A DNA stretch of 16,765 nucleotides from Bacillota bacterium. Lineage in GTDB: Bacteria > Bacillota > Clostridia > Lachnospirales > Lachnospiraceae. The notes under the pieces were generated by a model. The model saw only the letters and a program-made list of their open reading frames with translations, did no database searches and had not been told where the DNA came from. The stretch is from NCBI GenBank assembly GCA_023441965.1, contig JAEZNB010000090.1, positions 1-16,765 of the forward strand, in the 5' to 3' direction. Position numbers and translations under genes: made by a program. Numbering within the stretch: position 1 is the stretch's first letter; every line of letters starts with the position of its first letter. Positions 7,929 through 15,305 of the stretch are shown here, piece by piece.

Positions 7929-9215
7929 TTATCCTTCTCTATAGCTTTGGGGTGCCACATATTCCTGATACATTTCCTTTGTGACCCCTTCCTGCTCAAT
8001 CATTCCGGTATAGAACTCCCCGGACTTCTTCACGGCTCGTTCCTGGGTTTCATAATTTACATGAACCAGCCCGAAGCGGGCACTTTCCCCCTCGATCCAC
8101 TCAAAATTATCACAAAAGCACCAGTGATAATAGCGGGTGATGGGTAGCTTTGATTCTGTAATTACCTTTAAATGCTCATAGATATATCTGCTTCGGAAGC
8201 TATCCCGGTTATCACAGGTTCCATTCTCCGTAATATAAATCGGACGCCGCAACACCTGATAAACCTTATCCGTACAGCGGATTAGACCCTCCGGATAGAT
8301 CTCCCATCCCAGATCATTCTTGGGACCATCCTGCCTGGTTCCATCCCCAAAGCCTGATACGGTCGTTCTGGTATAGTAATTAATTGCGATAAAATCACAG
8401 TATTCACCGGGGGTAATCTCTTTCCATCCCTTTAGAGGCCATTTAAATTTTCCGATAAGCATGGACTTGTTTATCGCCCCCTGGAAAAACCAATCCAAAA
8501 GCCTGGCGCAGATAAGATGCCAGGGATTCTTCGCATTCTTTGGATCAAAAATCCTAACATGATGGGCAAAGCTCACCTTCGTATCCTCATAGCCCTGCTT
8601 CCGCCGCAGGCCATGAATGAGCTGGTAGGCCTTGATATGGCAGTAGGACATATTGGACATAACTGTAATGGCTTTCTGAAAGGATTTTTCTCCCGGAGGC
8701 CAGTCCCCGAAATAATAGGAGCTCGTTGCATATACATTAGGCTCGTTAATGGTTATGTACTCGGAAACGATATCACCGTAAGCCTCTATCACTAACTGAA
8801 CAAAGTCAAGGAAGTACTGCAGGTTCTCCCTCTTCGTAAAGCCGCCTTTTTCTTCAAACCACATGGGGTTCGTAAAATGGTGGATGGTGAGAAGAACTTG
8901 AATTCCTTTGTCCCGCAGATAAAGAAGCTCCTCTCTGTAGTGGGCGACTGCTTCCTGATCCACCTCACCCTCCTTGGGACATATTCTGGCCCACTCGATG
9001 CCCAGCCGGTAATGCTTGATCTTCATCTCTGCCATCAGATCCGCATCCTGCTGCCATAGATGATAATGGTCCGTCGCTCTGGCCGGATCCGTATGATCCT
9101 TGATTCTGCCCTTATGAAACCAATCATTCCAGTTAGATCCACACTCGCCGCCTTCAATCTGAGTTGCTGATGAAGCTACCCCTAAGGACAGCCGATCTTT
9201 GAATTGAAGCTCCAT
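7929..9215 (-). CDS. GH1 beta-glycosidase
   Basis: A 428-residue GH1 retaining beta-glycosidase (beta-glucosidase/beta-galactosidase type), slightly shorter than the usual 440-480. Acid/base E158 lies in TINEP and nucleophile E330 in ITENG. Sugar-binding residues Q19, H112, N157 and the E372-W373 pair (DNFEW) are present. The E-W pair points to a non-phosphorylated substrate, since 6-phospho-beta-glycosidases carry a serine and a nearby lysine/tyrosine here. The usual EGYSxRFG segment reads EGESARFG, a tyrosine-to-glutamate change. There is no signal peptide. The ATG has AGGAGG five bases upstream. It is the first gene after the strong promoter at 9338-9366 and leads the sugar operon. Confidence 0.93.
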   Translation of the reverse strand: MELQFKDRLSLGVASSATQIEGGECGSNWNDWFHKGRIKDHTDPARATDHYHLWQQDADLMAEMKIKHYRLGIEWARICPKEGEVDQEAVAHYREELLYLRDKGIQVLLTIHHFTNPMWFEEKGGFTKRENLQYFLDFVQLVIEAYGDIVSEYITINEPNVYATSSYYFGDWPPGEKSFQKAITVMSNMSYCHIKAYQLIHGLRRKQGYEDTKVSFAHHVRIFDPKNAKNPWHLICARLLDWFFQGAINKSMLIGKFKWPLKGWKEITPGEYCDFIAINYYTRTTVSGFGDGTRQDGPKNDLGWEIYPEGLIRCTDKVYQVLRRPIYITENGTCDNRDSFRSRYIYEHLKVITESKLPITRYYHWCFCDNFEWIEGESARFGLVHVNYETQERAVKKSGEFYTGMIEQEGVTKEMYQEYVAPQSYREG

Positions 9216-9337
9216 ATGATCCTCCTATATTAAGTTTTGTTATTTTGAATCTTGGTACTTGCTCTAGACTTACAGAAAAGAAAATCATTGATTGTGGCAT
9301 GATAAATCCTGCTCGCTAAGGTAGTAATGATATAATT

Positions 9338-9366
9338 ATCTTAATACAAGGGATATATTCTGTCAA
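9338..9366 (-). promoter_or_regulatory. Sigma-A promoter of the sugar operon
   Basis: On the minus strand a perfect -35 TTGACA (9361-9366), a 17-bp spacer and -10 TAAGAT (9338-9343) predict a start near 9331. That leaves about 115 bases of untranslated leader before the GH1 start. I found no convincing catabolite-responsive element or long operator palindrome around it, and no regulator gene in the window. Confidence 0.75.
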
Positions 9367-9400
9367 TTTAATCTAACCTGACAAGATGTAATATTACGAT

Positions 9401-9422
9401 AAAACAGAGCAGCCAGTCTGCT
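9401..9422 (-). terminator. Weak candidate terminator after the adenosine-deaminase-like gene
   Basis: A 5-bp stem AGCAG/CTGCT with a 5-base loop (9408-9422), followed on the minus strand by CTGTTTTAT. It lies about 43 bases after the stop and just upstream of the sugar-operon promoter, where a terminator would be expected. The stem is short and the U-tract weak. Confidence 0.35.
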
Positions 9423-9464
9423 TATTTCTATTGCATACTTACTGCTCTTAGGAACACTGTTTCT

Positions 9465-10427
9465 TTATATATTCTGATATGACTGTAAGCCGGTCTTCCT
9501 GATCTCATTCAGCTCTTGCTCCGACATCAATCCGCTCTGATACAGATGCAGATATTCATCCGATGCTGTGGCATTAAAAATCAGCAAATCATCGGTATTG
9601 ATTGTTACCTTGATGCCCTGATCATAAAGCTGCCTGATCGGATGGGTTTCATAGCTCCTGACCCTTCCCAGCATAATATTACTGGTGGGACAGAGATTCA
9701 GCTGTATCTTATGATCTGCCAGGAAGCGCATCAGCTCCTTCGATGTGACCGCTGCAAGACCATGATGGACTTCGTCCAGTTCAAGCTCCTCCACACATGC
9801 TCTGACTTCCCCTGCCCCTGTGAATTCGCCCACATGGGCTCTCAGCTTTAAGCCATGCTGCTTTGCCTTTCTGAATAAGGGTCTGATTGCTTTGATACTT
9901 TCGGAATTTACTTCCTCCTGCCAATCCACAGATTGAAACCATTGATAACTGAAGATTCTCTCCAGTCTGCTTAATTCCAGCTCGATATCCTCTGCCTGCC
10001 CTAATACAAGCTCCGGATAAAAGTCAGTGTCAGGAGAATTTTTTCTATGAAGCTCCTGCATAACCCGAATAAAGGGTTCTATGCCTCCCATTTGATTCGC
10101 TTCACTCATACTATAGCTCAAAGACAGTACCTGAATATGGTCCTCAGCTGCCTGAACAAAGGAGGCTTCTACCCTTTTCAGGTATCCATCCAGGCCGGGA
10201 AAATGTACCTTGACATTCTGTTCAAACCATTCCTGCATCTCACTTAAGGAAGCAAATGGCTTTCTTGCCGGAGTAATGGAGCAGCCTGCCTGGGCAGAAA
10301 GGTATTTCATATTACCTCCCCTGCCCGCATGATTATGGAGGTCGCTTTTCGCTACCTGCTTCATTTTCGCGATGGAATTCTCTCGTAAGGCTTCATAAAA
10401 CAATGCGTCATCATCCATGTTTATCAT
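9465..10427 (-). CDS. Adenosine-deaminase-family metal-dependent hydrolase
   Basis: A 320-residue TIM-barrel amidohydrolase of the adenosine/AMP deaminase family. The zinc and catalytic set is complete: H31-x-H33, H198, E201, H222, D279-D280, with H198-E201-H222-D279 spaced exactly as in mouse ADA (214-217-238-295). However, the HxHLDG segment that holds the ribose in ADA reads HNHAGRGG, and the DLxGxE purine segment appears as DWQEEV (from D168). Deamination of something other than adenosine is therefore plausible. The start at 10427 is chosen because AGGAG sits seven bases upstream; an ATG ten codons earlier (10457), also preceded by AGGAG, is possible. It follows the DUF4177 gene by 82 bases. 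Confidence 0.8.
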   Translation of the reverse strand: MINMDDDALFYEALRENSIAKMKQVAKSDLHNHAGRGGNMKYLSAQAGCSITPARKPFASLSEMQEWFEQNVKVHFPGLDGYLKRVEASFVQAAEDHIQVLSLSYSMSEANQMGGIEPFIRVMQELHRKNSPDTDFYPELVLGQAEDIELELSRLERIFSYQWFQSVDWQEEVNSESIKAIRPLFRKAKQHGLKLRAHVGEFTGAGEVRACVEELELDEVHHGLAAVTSKELMRFLADHKIQLNLCPTSNIMLGRVRSYETHPIRQLYDQGIKVTINTDDLLIFNATASDEYLHLYQSGLMSEQELNEIRKTGLQSYQNI

Positions 10428-10509
10428 TGATAAACTCCTGCACATGTTCCATATCATACCACCCAATCTCCTGATAACTTATCCTATGCCGACTAGAAGG
10501 AAATCAATT

Positions 10510-10710
10510 TTATCTCTGCCTTTTCATTACCGCAATCACCTTCCTGCTTGCGCCGTAAGACTGATTGGTATCAAAGCAGTTCACCAGCTCCCAGCCATGC
10601 TCCCCATATTCATTCAAGGCATCATTAAAGGATCGAATATCTAATAAACCTCCTGAAAATCCTGTGGTAGCAAACTCAAGTGTCTTGTACTCCCATTGTT
10701 GCATGATCAT
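10510..10710 (-). CDS. DUF4177 domain protein
   Basis: A 66-residue protein matching the DUF4177 family: it starts with WEYKTLEF, has a central SFNDALNEYGEHGWELVNCF segment and ends in a strand VIAVMKR. The fold is expected to be a small alpha/beta unit; the function is unknown. The start is either 10710 (AAAGGA three bases upstream) or the second ATG at 10704 (nine bases, better spacing). It lies between the serine hydrolase and the deaminase-family gene and could be co-transcribed with the latter. No promoter is convincing in the 134 bases upstream. Confidence 0.75.
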   Translation of the reverse strand: MIMQQWEYKTLEFATTGFSGGLLDIRSFNDALNEYGEHGWELVNCFDTNQSYGASRKVIAVMKRQR

Positions 10711-10844
10711 ACATCCTTTCTATATATCCGAATTTATTAGTAATATTCCAAACTATGTTAGCTTACACCTTCATTACCCTTGGAGATACCAATTAGCCAG
10801 TAATTAACCAACAGTAGGACCCCGAATGCACCGATTTTATTTCG

Positions 10845-12335
10845 TTATTCTTTAGCTATACCTGTAAAAATGTCCTCCCAAACATCCCCCAGATGGCTGG
10901 CCGTGCCAAAGCGTAAGACAATCATTTTCTGATCCGGAAATACACAGATATACTGACCGAAAGCGCCTATAGCCGCGAAACCATTTTCAAGGCTCCACCA
11001 TGCATACAGATAATCTTTCCTCAGATCCTTTTGATACTCTTTACTGGTAGATTTTGAGATCCAGTCAGCTGATAGTAACTGCTTACCTTTCCAGTTACCC
11101 TGATCAAGATAAAGCTTGCCAAACTTAGCGAAGTCAATTGCCCTGGCATTTATCCCAACCTGCATCTTCTCAAAACCGGATTTCTCGCTATCCATGCTCC
11201 AAGTGCAAGGTGCTTCCATTCCAAGAGGCTGCCATATTTTCTCTTCCAGATACTCTGTGGCAGACCTTCCTGTTGCCCGCTCAAGGATTAATCCGAGAAG
11301 TAGCGGATTATAATTATTATACAGGAATTCTTCTCCTGGTTTCTTCTCTATCTCAACTGATAAGGCAGACTTACGCAAATCTATCGCATAATAGGTTCTC
11401 ATATCATCACCCCAGGGCGGTCCGTCCTTCACATATTTGAGTCCTGAGGTCATCGTGAGCAGATGTCTGATTGTGATTTCTCTAAAACGACTGTCTCTAT
11501 GCAGAAGCTCTGGAATATAGTCTGTAATCGGATCCTCCACAGAATGGATATATCCATCTTCGATTGCAAAACCAATCAGGGCTGATACAAAGGATTTTGC
11601 CACTGAGAAGCTTGTTACTATGCTGTCACGGTTATATCCGTTACCGTACCATTCATACAGAATCGCATCATCCCGGATAACGAGGAAGGAAGTTGTATCT
11701 GTGCTCTTTAAGAAGTCTTCAAGCGAATTATAGTGATTTTTGCTATCAGGTAAGGTATCGTACACGATTTCCAGGTATTGATCTGATAATTCATCAGGAT
11801 TACCATTAACAGCGGGATTGAAAAGATATACCGGATCCTTGTTCATAGCAGTTCTGCTGGGAAAGTGCTTCCAGTCCCCCACATAAGCTCCTCCATAATA
11901 AAGGTTCCGTGCTACCCCTGAAAATGGTGTCATACTCCAGGCAACAAGATAGAGGAGAATCAGTCCGACAAACATAAGAGTACCCAATAAACTATGGGTA
12001 AGGATATTCATTTTATGAATAAGCTTTCGATGCTTGATTATGTACCATATGGCAAAGGGTGATGCAACTGCTAGCAGAACCAAAGTGCCGAGCAGCTCAT
12101 TCATTCCTCCTTCCAGTTTAAGAATCAGTAATACCTCCGCAGGGAGGAGCCAGGCTGGGATCAGCGCCCACCATCGATCAATACGGTTCTTAAGAAATAT
12201 TGACCATAGGGGAAGTCCAGCTGTTATGACTAAAAGGCAGGTCCCGATAGTTCTATTCACGTCAAGAGCCTTGGCTCCTATGATAAGGCATAAAAAGAAT
12301 ATGATTATTTTACTGATAAATCGAATGATACGCAT
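10845..12335 (-). CDS. Membrane-anchored beta-lactamase-family serine hydrolase
   Basis: A 496-residue protein with about five predicted membrane helices in residues 1-135 (roughly 4-24, 29-48, 56-74, 80-101, 115-134), then a class C beta-lactamase/penicillin-binding-like hydrolase domain that should face outside. Catalytic S244-x-x-K247 lies in TSFSVAKSF and the tyrosine motif at Y339-N-N341. A classic KTG/HxG third motif is not clear near the C-terminus (FGTASH is the best candidate). The segment around SxxK and the GLKY region resemble 6-aminohexanoate-dimer-hydrolase (NylB) relatives more than true beta-lactamases, so peptide, amide or ester cleavage is more likely than drug resistance. 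It begins 30 bases after the ProX gene; the ribosome site (AGGT) is weak. Confidence 0.85.
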   Translation of the reverse strand: MRIIRFISKIIIFFLCLIIGAKALDVNRTIGTCLLVITAGLPLWSIFLKNRIDRWWALIPAWLLPAEVLLILKLEGGMNELLGTLVLLAVASPFAIWYIIKHRKLIHKMNILTHSLLGTLMFVGLILLYLVAWSMTPFSGVARNLYYGGAYVGDWKHFPSRTAMNKDPVYLFNPAVNGNPDELSDQYLEIVYDTLPDSKNHYNSLEDFLKSTDTTSFLVIRDDAILYEWYGNGYNRDSIVTSFSVAKSFVSALIGFAIEDGYIHSVEDPITDYIPELLHRDSRFREITIRHLLTMTSGLKYVKDGPPWGDDMRTYYAIDLRKSALSVEIEKKPGEEFLYNNYNPLLLGLILERATGRSATEYLEEKIWQPLGMEAPCTWSMDSEKSGFEKMQVGINARAIDFAKFGKLYLDQGNWKGKQLLSADWISKSTSKEYQKDLRKDYLYAWWSLENGFAAIGAFGQYICVFPDQKMIVLRFGTASHLGDVWEDIFTGIAKE

Positions 12336-12365
12336 TTACTTACCTGACCCGCTTCCTTCCCTGAT

Positions 12366-12902
12366 CTATAATCTAACAAATATAGGCTCATGTTTTACTT
12401 CCGGAAGTATGCGGTTCAATAGCTCCATCGTATAAAACTTGATACTGGCAGTATTGATACAGGGGTGGCAAGCCAGATATTTATCCCCAAGAAGCTCCTC
12501 ATCAATTAAGAGCTGTACCTGATTTTCGGAATCATTCATCAGTCCCATCACACTGACTGATCCGGGAGTGATATCCATCAGCCTCTCCATGTCCTCAGCA
12601 GAAGCAAAGGACAACCTCGCACTGCCAATCTGTCCCGATAAATCCTTGGTCTTGAACTTCTTCTCTCCCGGCATCAGCAGCAGATAAAATTTCGTCTTCT
12701 GGGCATTGCATAGAAAGAGATTCTTGCACATATTCACATCCAGCAGCTCATCCACCTCTATGCAGGCTTCCATTGTAGCCAGGGCTTCATGGTCCACTCT
12801 GTCATAAGCGATACCCAGGCGATCCAATAAATCATATACTCTTATTTCTTTATCCAACCTTCCGGTCTCATCTTCCGGTCTTCCTTTTTGCAATATCAAC
12901 AT
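12366..12902 (-). CDS. YbaK/ProX-type aminoacyl-tRNA deacylase
   Basis: A 178-residue single-domain protein of the YbaK/ProRS-editing family, closest by eye to the stand-alone ProX (PrdX) group. These clear mischarged alanyl-tRNA(Pro) in the cytosol. Recognisable parts are the helix with K60 in MCKNLFLCN, the KTKFYLLLMPGEKKF strand, LSFASAEDMERLM, the TPGSVSVMGL turn (112-121) and the C-terminal HPCINTASIKF (146-156). Length is normal for ProX. GGAAGG lies about ten bases before the ATG. It is 30 bases upstream of the serine hydrolase, probably co-transcribed, without an evident functional link. Confidence 0.85.
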   Translation of the reverse strand: MLILQKGRPEDETGRLDKEIRVYDLLDRLGIAYDRVDHEALATMEACIEVDELLDVNMCKNLFLCNAQKTKFYLLLMPGEKKFKTKDLSGQIGSARLSFASAEDMERLMDITPGSVSVMGLMNDSENQVQLLIDEELLGDKYLACHPCINTASIKFYTMELLNRILPEVKHEPIFVRL

Positions 12903-12984
12903 CGTGCTATAACCTTCCTTTTATCTGTATGTCTGATCTTTCTATGAGTATTACTACAACATAAAGCAATTCCATCTGCCCTAA

Positions 12985-13437
12985 CTAATTAAGCTTTTCC
13001 AAGAAGACAAGGGTTGTCTTCTCACTCAGTTTTTCTTCTTTGAAAATGCGGTAACCATTTTTCTGATACAGGTATAGATTCTTCTCACTCTTTTTACCGG
13101 TAAACAGCTCATACCTTGTAACATAGCTGAATTCCTTCTCGATACTCTTCAGTAAAGAGGTCCCAATACCTTTATTCTGATGTTCCTCAGAGACAATCAG
13201 TCTTCCTATGTAACAGGTTCCGTTCTCTTCATAGCCCTTCACTGAACCAATAATCTTTCCGGCTTCTACCGCCTTGAGAAACAAACATCGATTGAAGTCG
13301 TTTTGCATACTCTCAATCGTCTGTGTTAAGGGTGGAATCGTATAGTCATTATTGATTTTTGCTTCACTAACATATGCCCGCTTCTGGAGGTCCAAAATAT
13401 CAACGGCATCCTCTACCGTAGCTTTCTCTATGATCAT
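12985..13437 (-). CDS. GNAT-family N-acetyltransferase
   Basis: A 150-residue GNAT acyltransferase that would transfer acetyl from acetyl-CoA to an amine. Motif A is at about 78-95: GRLIVSEEHQNKGIGTSLL, with the pyrophosphate-binding Q-N-K-G-I-G (87-92). A tyrosine at 124 in LYLYQKNGY is the usual motif B/C general acid. The start at 13437 forms an ATGA overlap with the stop of the upstream ParB-like gene, with AGAGGTG nine bases upstream. Sequence comparison also favours this start, since GNAT proteins typically open with IIEKATxED. An in-frame start 16 codons earlier (13485) is less likely. Substrate unknown; translational coupling suggests it works with the ParB-like protein. Confidence 0.85.
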   Translation of the reverse strand: MIIEKATVEDAVDILDLQKRAYVSEAKINNDYTIPPLTQTIESMQNDFNRCLFLKAVEAGKIIGSVKGYEENGTCYIGRLIVSEEHQNKGIGTSLLKSIEKEFSYVTRYELFTGKKSEKNLYLYQKNGYRIFKEEKLSEKTTLVFLEKLN

Positions 13438-14012
13438 TTTCTCAAACACCTCTCCATCAGAAATCTCTCTTTTGTGTAAATCCACAAATCACCTATCCCA
13501 TCTTCGTAATAATAGCAGGATAATTCCTGATTGGCTCCATATAGGATCAGGCTTCTGCTCTCCCCAAGCTTCCTAAGCTCCTCATAATACTCCGGCGACA
13601 AACTGTCACCAATGGCATCAATGAGATGATATAGCCTGTCGCAGCGTTCCAGCCATAAAAATTCATAATCACGGGATGAAATGATTCTGTGCTCCAGGTC
13701 CTTCACAGTAAGAATATGATGCCCCTTACACCAATCGATATACGTCCAATACAAGGTGATGCCCATATCACAGGTCACTATATCATCCTGATCAATCACA
13801 ACAGGGATAGTAGTGATACCGCTTTTATAACACAGGTATGCTCTGGTATGACCATCTGTTAAGACATAATGACCGTTACCGTAAAAATCACGGACCGGCA
13901 ATGGGTCATAATCGTTGATTCTCAATGGATCAAACCATCCTTGTAGCTTCTGAATTTTATCCTGACTAAGGTATAATTGGCTTACTCCCAGTTCTTCTAT
14001 CTGAATATTCAC
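13434..14012 (-). CDS. ParB-like domain protein
   Basis: A 192-residue protein with an N-terminal ParB/sulfiredoxin-like fold (about 8-75), recognised from the DGHTRA signature at 53-58 followed by GITTIPVV. ParB-fold proteins bind or hydrolyse nucleotides, but no DNA-binding helix-turn-helix follows. Instead residues 90-192 form an aromatic-rich domain (many Trp, Tyr, Cys) that I do not recognise, so chromosome partitioning is unlikely. The start is GTG at 14012, with AGAGGTG upstream. The gene has its own extended -10 promoter and ends overlapping the GNAT start by four bases. Function unknown. Confidence 0.7.
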   Translation of the reverse strand: MNIQIEELGVSQLYLSQDKIQKLQGWFDPLRINDYDPLPVRDFYGNGHYVLTDGHTRAYLCYKSGITTIPVVIDQDDIVTCDMGITLYWTYIDWCKGHHILTVKDLEHRIISSRDYEFLWLERCDRLYHLIDAIGDSLSPEYYEELRKLGESRSLILYGANQELSCYYYEDGIGDLWIYTKERFLMERCLRK

Positions 14013-14074
14013 TCGTCACCTCTGTAATGCGAATCCCTTTCGAACTGCTTATTACTTTTTTATAAGCATACCGA

Positions 14075-14083
14075 ATTATAACA
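14075..14083 (-). promoter_or_regulatory. Extended -10 promoter of the ParB-like/GNAT pair
   Basis: On the minus strand TG-T-TATAAT is a perfect extended -10 element, with no good -35, which such promoters do not require. The start is predicted near 14068. A 6-bp hairpin GCTTAT/ATAAGC (14047-14067) would form at the very 5' end of the transcript; the leader is about 56 bases. The remaining bases up to 14226 hold a second 6-bp hairpin (14176-14192) without a U-tract. Confidence 0.55.
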
Positions 14084-14226
14084 TAGTGGCAGAGGAAATA
14101 AAATAACTCTACCAGATTATTACTCAATCTTAATCTAATGTTAATCATTCAAAACAACTGGTACTACATATGTTTCGATACTTTCCGTATCGGATTGGAG
14201 TAATCTATAAAATCTGTCTGAAGGTA

Positions 14227-14652
14227 TTATAATAAAGCAAAATGGGCACTCTCCATCACAGATTTCATCATACATAGGCAAAATGGGTGTCCTGCAGGGT
14301 CAAACATCACCCTCCAGTCATCGGAAAATTGCTGTTCTGCGATTGTTGCACCACATTGGATTGCATGTTGAACTGCTTTTTCCAGATCATTCACTGCAAA
14401 ATCTATATGAGCCATTTGTTGTTGCGAATCAGGCTCATCCGGCCACACAGGCGGTTTATACTCGGGATTCCTTTGAAAAACGATACCGGGATATGCTCCC
14501 TGATTGGTCCCCGGAGCATACACACAAGCATAATATTCATCAATAAGCATTACCTCCCAATGTAACAAGTCTGCATAAAATTTGGCTAATTCATTCTGGT
14601 CTTTACAATCCATAGTAAACGTGTACATCTTGATCTTTAAACCTTCCTCCAT
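14227..14652 (-). CDS. VOC/glyoxalase-fold protein
   Basis: A 141-residue protein of the vicinal-oxygen-chelate superfamily, with two beta-alpha-beta-beta-beta modules: residues 8-60 (YTFTMDCKDQNELAKFYADLL) and about 80-130 (AHIDFAVNDLEKAV, GAT, FDPAGHPFCLC). Members include glyoxalases, dioxygenases and drug-binding proteins, so no substrate is assigned. The start at 14652 has AGGAGG eight bases upstream; the ATG at codon 9 lacks a site at proper spacing. It lies 87 bases after the phosphatidyltransferase gene, where no clear terminator or strong promoter was found, so it may belong to that transcript or have a weak promoter. Confidence 0.82.
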   Translation of the reverse strand: MEEGLKIKMYTFTMDCKDQNELAKFYADLLHWEVMLIDEYYACVYAPGTNQGAYPGIVFQRNPEYKPPVWPDEPDSQQQMAHIDFAVNDLEKAVQHAIQCGATIAEQQFSDDWRVMFDPAGHPFCLCMMKSVMESAHFALL

Positions 14653-14739
14653 GTGAAATACCTCCTCATTATTGATTATTTACATTGATACATTACTTTA
14701 CTGATTGGGTCATTATCGTACGAGCATTCAGCAGATGCT

Positions 14740-15264
14740 TCATCTCCGCTGAAATATGCTTATCCTGTTTCCATCATACTCCTTTGCGATAAGATGGATA
14801 CATAATTCTTCCCCTGCGGATATACTTGCGGCGAGACAAAGTATATAGAGGGATGCCTCCCACCGAATAAATAAGGGAAATAAAAACAACATCAGACCGG
14901 TTAATTTGTTACTCATCGTATGAAGAATTCCAAACGTTTTGTACTTCACATATACTACAATCGCAGATACCAATCTTATAGCTGCTATCACAATCATCCA
15001 ACAAATAATCACAACCGGAAAATGAATAAGCGGAAATAAAATAACGATTAACACGGCCACCATACTCAGATCAGCTACAGAGTCCAACTTCTCCCCAAGC
15101 TTACTTACAACTCCCAGCTTCCTTGCAATGTAACCATCAAGCATATCACTGATACCGCAAGCGAGGTATATCACATAAAAAAGTGTACTTAAGGGCTTAA
15201 CAAATATCAATATAAAGACAAGTAATATTCGTGCTATCGTTATAGCATTTGCACTCGACTTCAT
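14740..15264 (-). CDS. CDP-alcohol phosphatidyltransferase
   Basis: A 174-residue integral membrane enzyme that would transfer a phosphatidyl group from CDP-diacylglycerol to an alcohol or sugar phosphate. The full family motif is present: D40-x2-D43-G44-x2-A47-R48-x8-G57-x3-D61-x3-D65, with the metal-binding aspartates intact. About six hydrophobic helices surround it. Length is close to PgsA (phosphatidylglycerophosphate synthase), but PgsA is normally a core gene elsewhere, so this may use a different acceptor. It lies 41 bases after the PfkB kinase gene; GGAGG is four bases before the ATG. See the finding on a possible kinase-transferase pathway. Confidence 0.9.
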   Translation of the reverse strand: MKSSANAITIARILLVFILIFVKPLSTLFYVIYLACGISDMLDGYIARKLGVVSKLGEKLDSVADLSMVAVLIVILFPLIHFPVVIICWMIVIAAIRLVSAIVVYVKYKTFGILHTMSNKLTGLMLFLFPLFIRWEASLYILCLAASISAGEELCIHLIAKEYDGNRISIFQRR

Positions 15265-15305
15265 CTTACCTCCCCAATGTCTGCCGTACGAGTAACCTTA
15301 ACCGG

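Noticed and set aside
9329..9340. GATA/TATC partial palindrome near the -10 of the sugar operon as a repressor site
   Set aside because: Only four-base arms in AT-rich sequence overlapping the promoter; not enough to call an operator.
10845..12335. Antibiotic-resistance beta-lactamase
   Set aside because: The hydrolase domain resembles NylB-like serine hydrolases and lacks a clear KTG motif; family membership alone does not support resistance.
13434..14012. Chromosome-partitioning ParB
   Set aside because: No helix-turn-helix or dimerisation domain, no ParA neighbour and no parS-like palindrome nearby.
13966..14148. A 60-codon minus-strand frame upstream of the ParB-like gene
   Set aside because: It overlaps the promoter and the start of the ParB-like gene in another frame and has no recognisable protein features.
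14176..14192. 6-bp hairpin CGATAC/GTATCG as terminator of the VOC gene
   Set aside because: No U-tract follows on the minus strand, and the arrangement on the plus strand is no better.
14723..14739. AGCAT/ATGCT hairpin directly after the phosphatidyltransferase stop as a terminator
   Set aside because: Only 5 bp and followed by CGTACG, not by a U-run.
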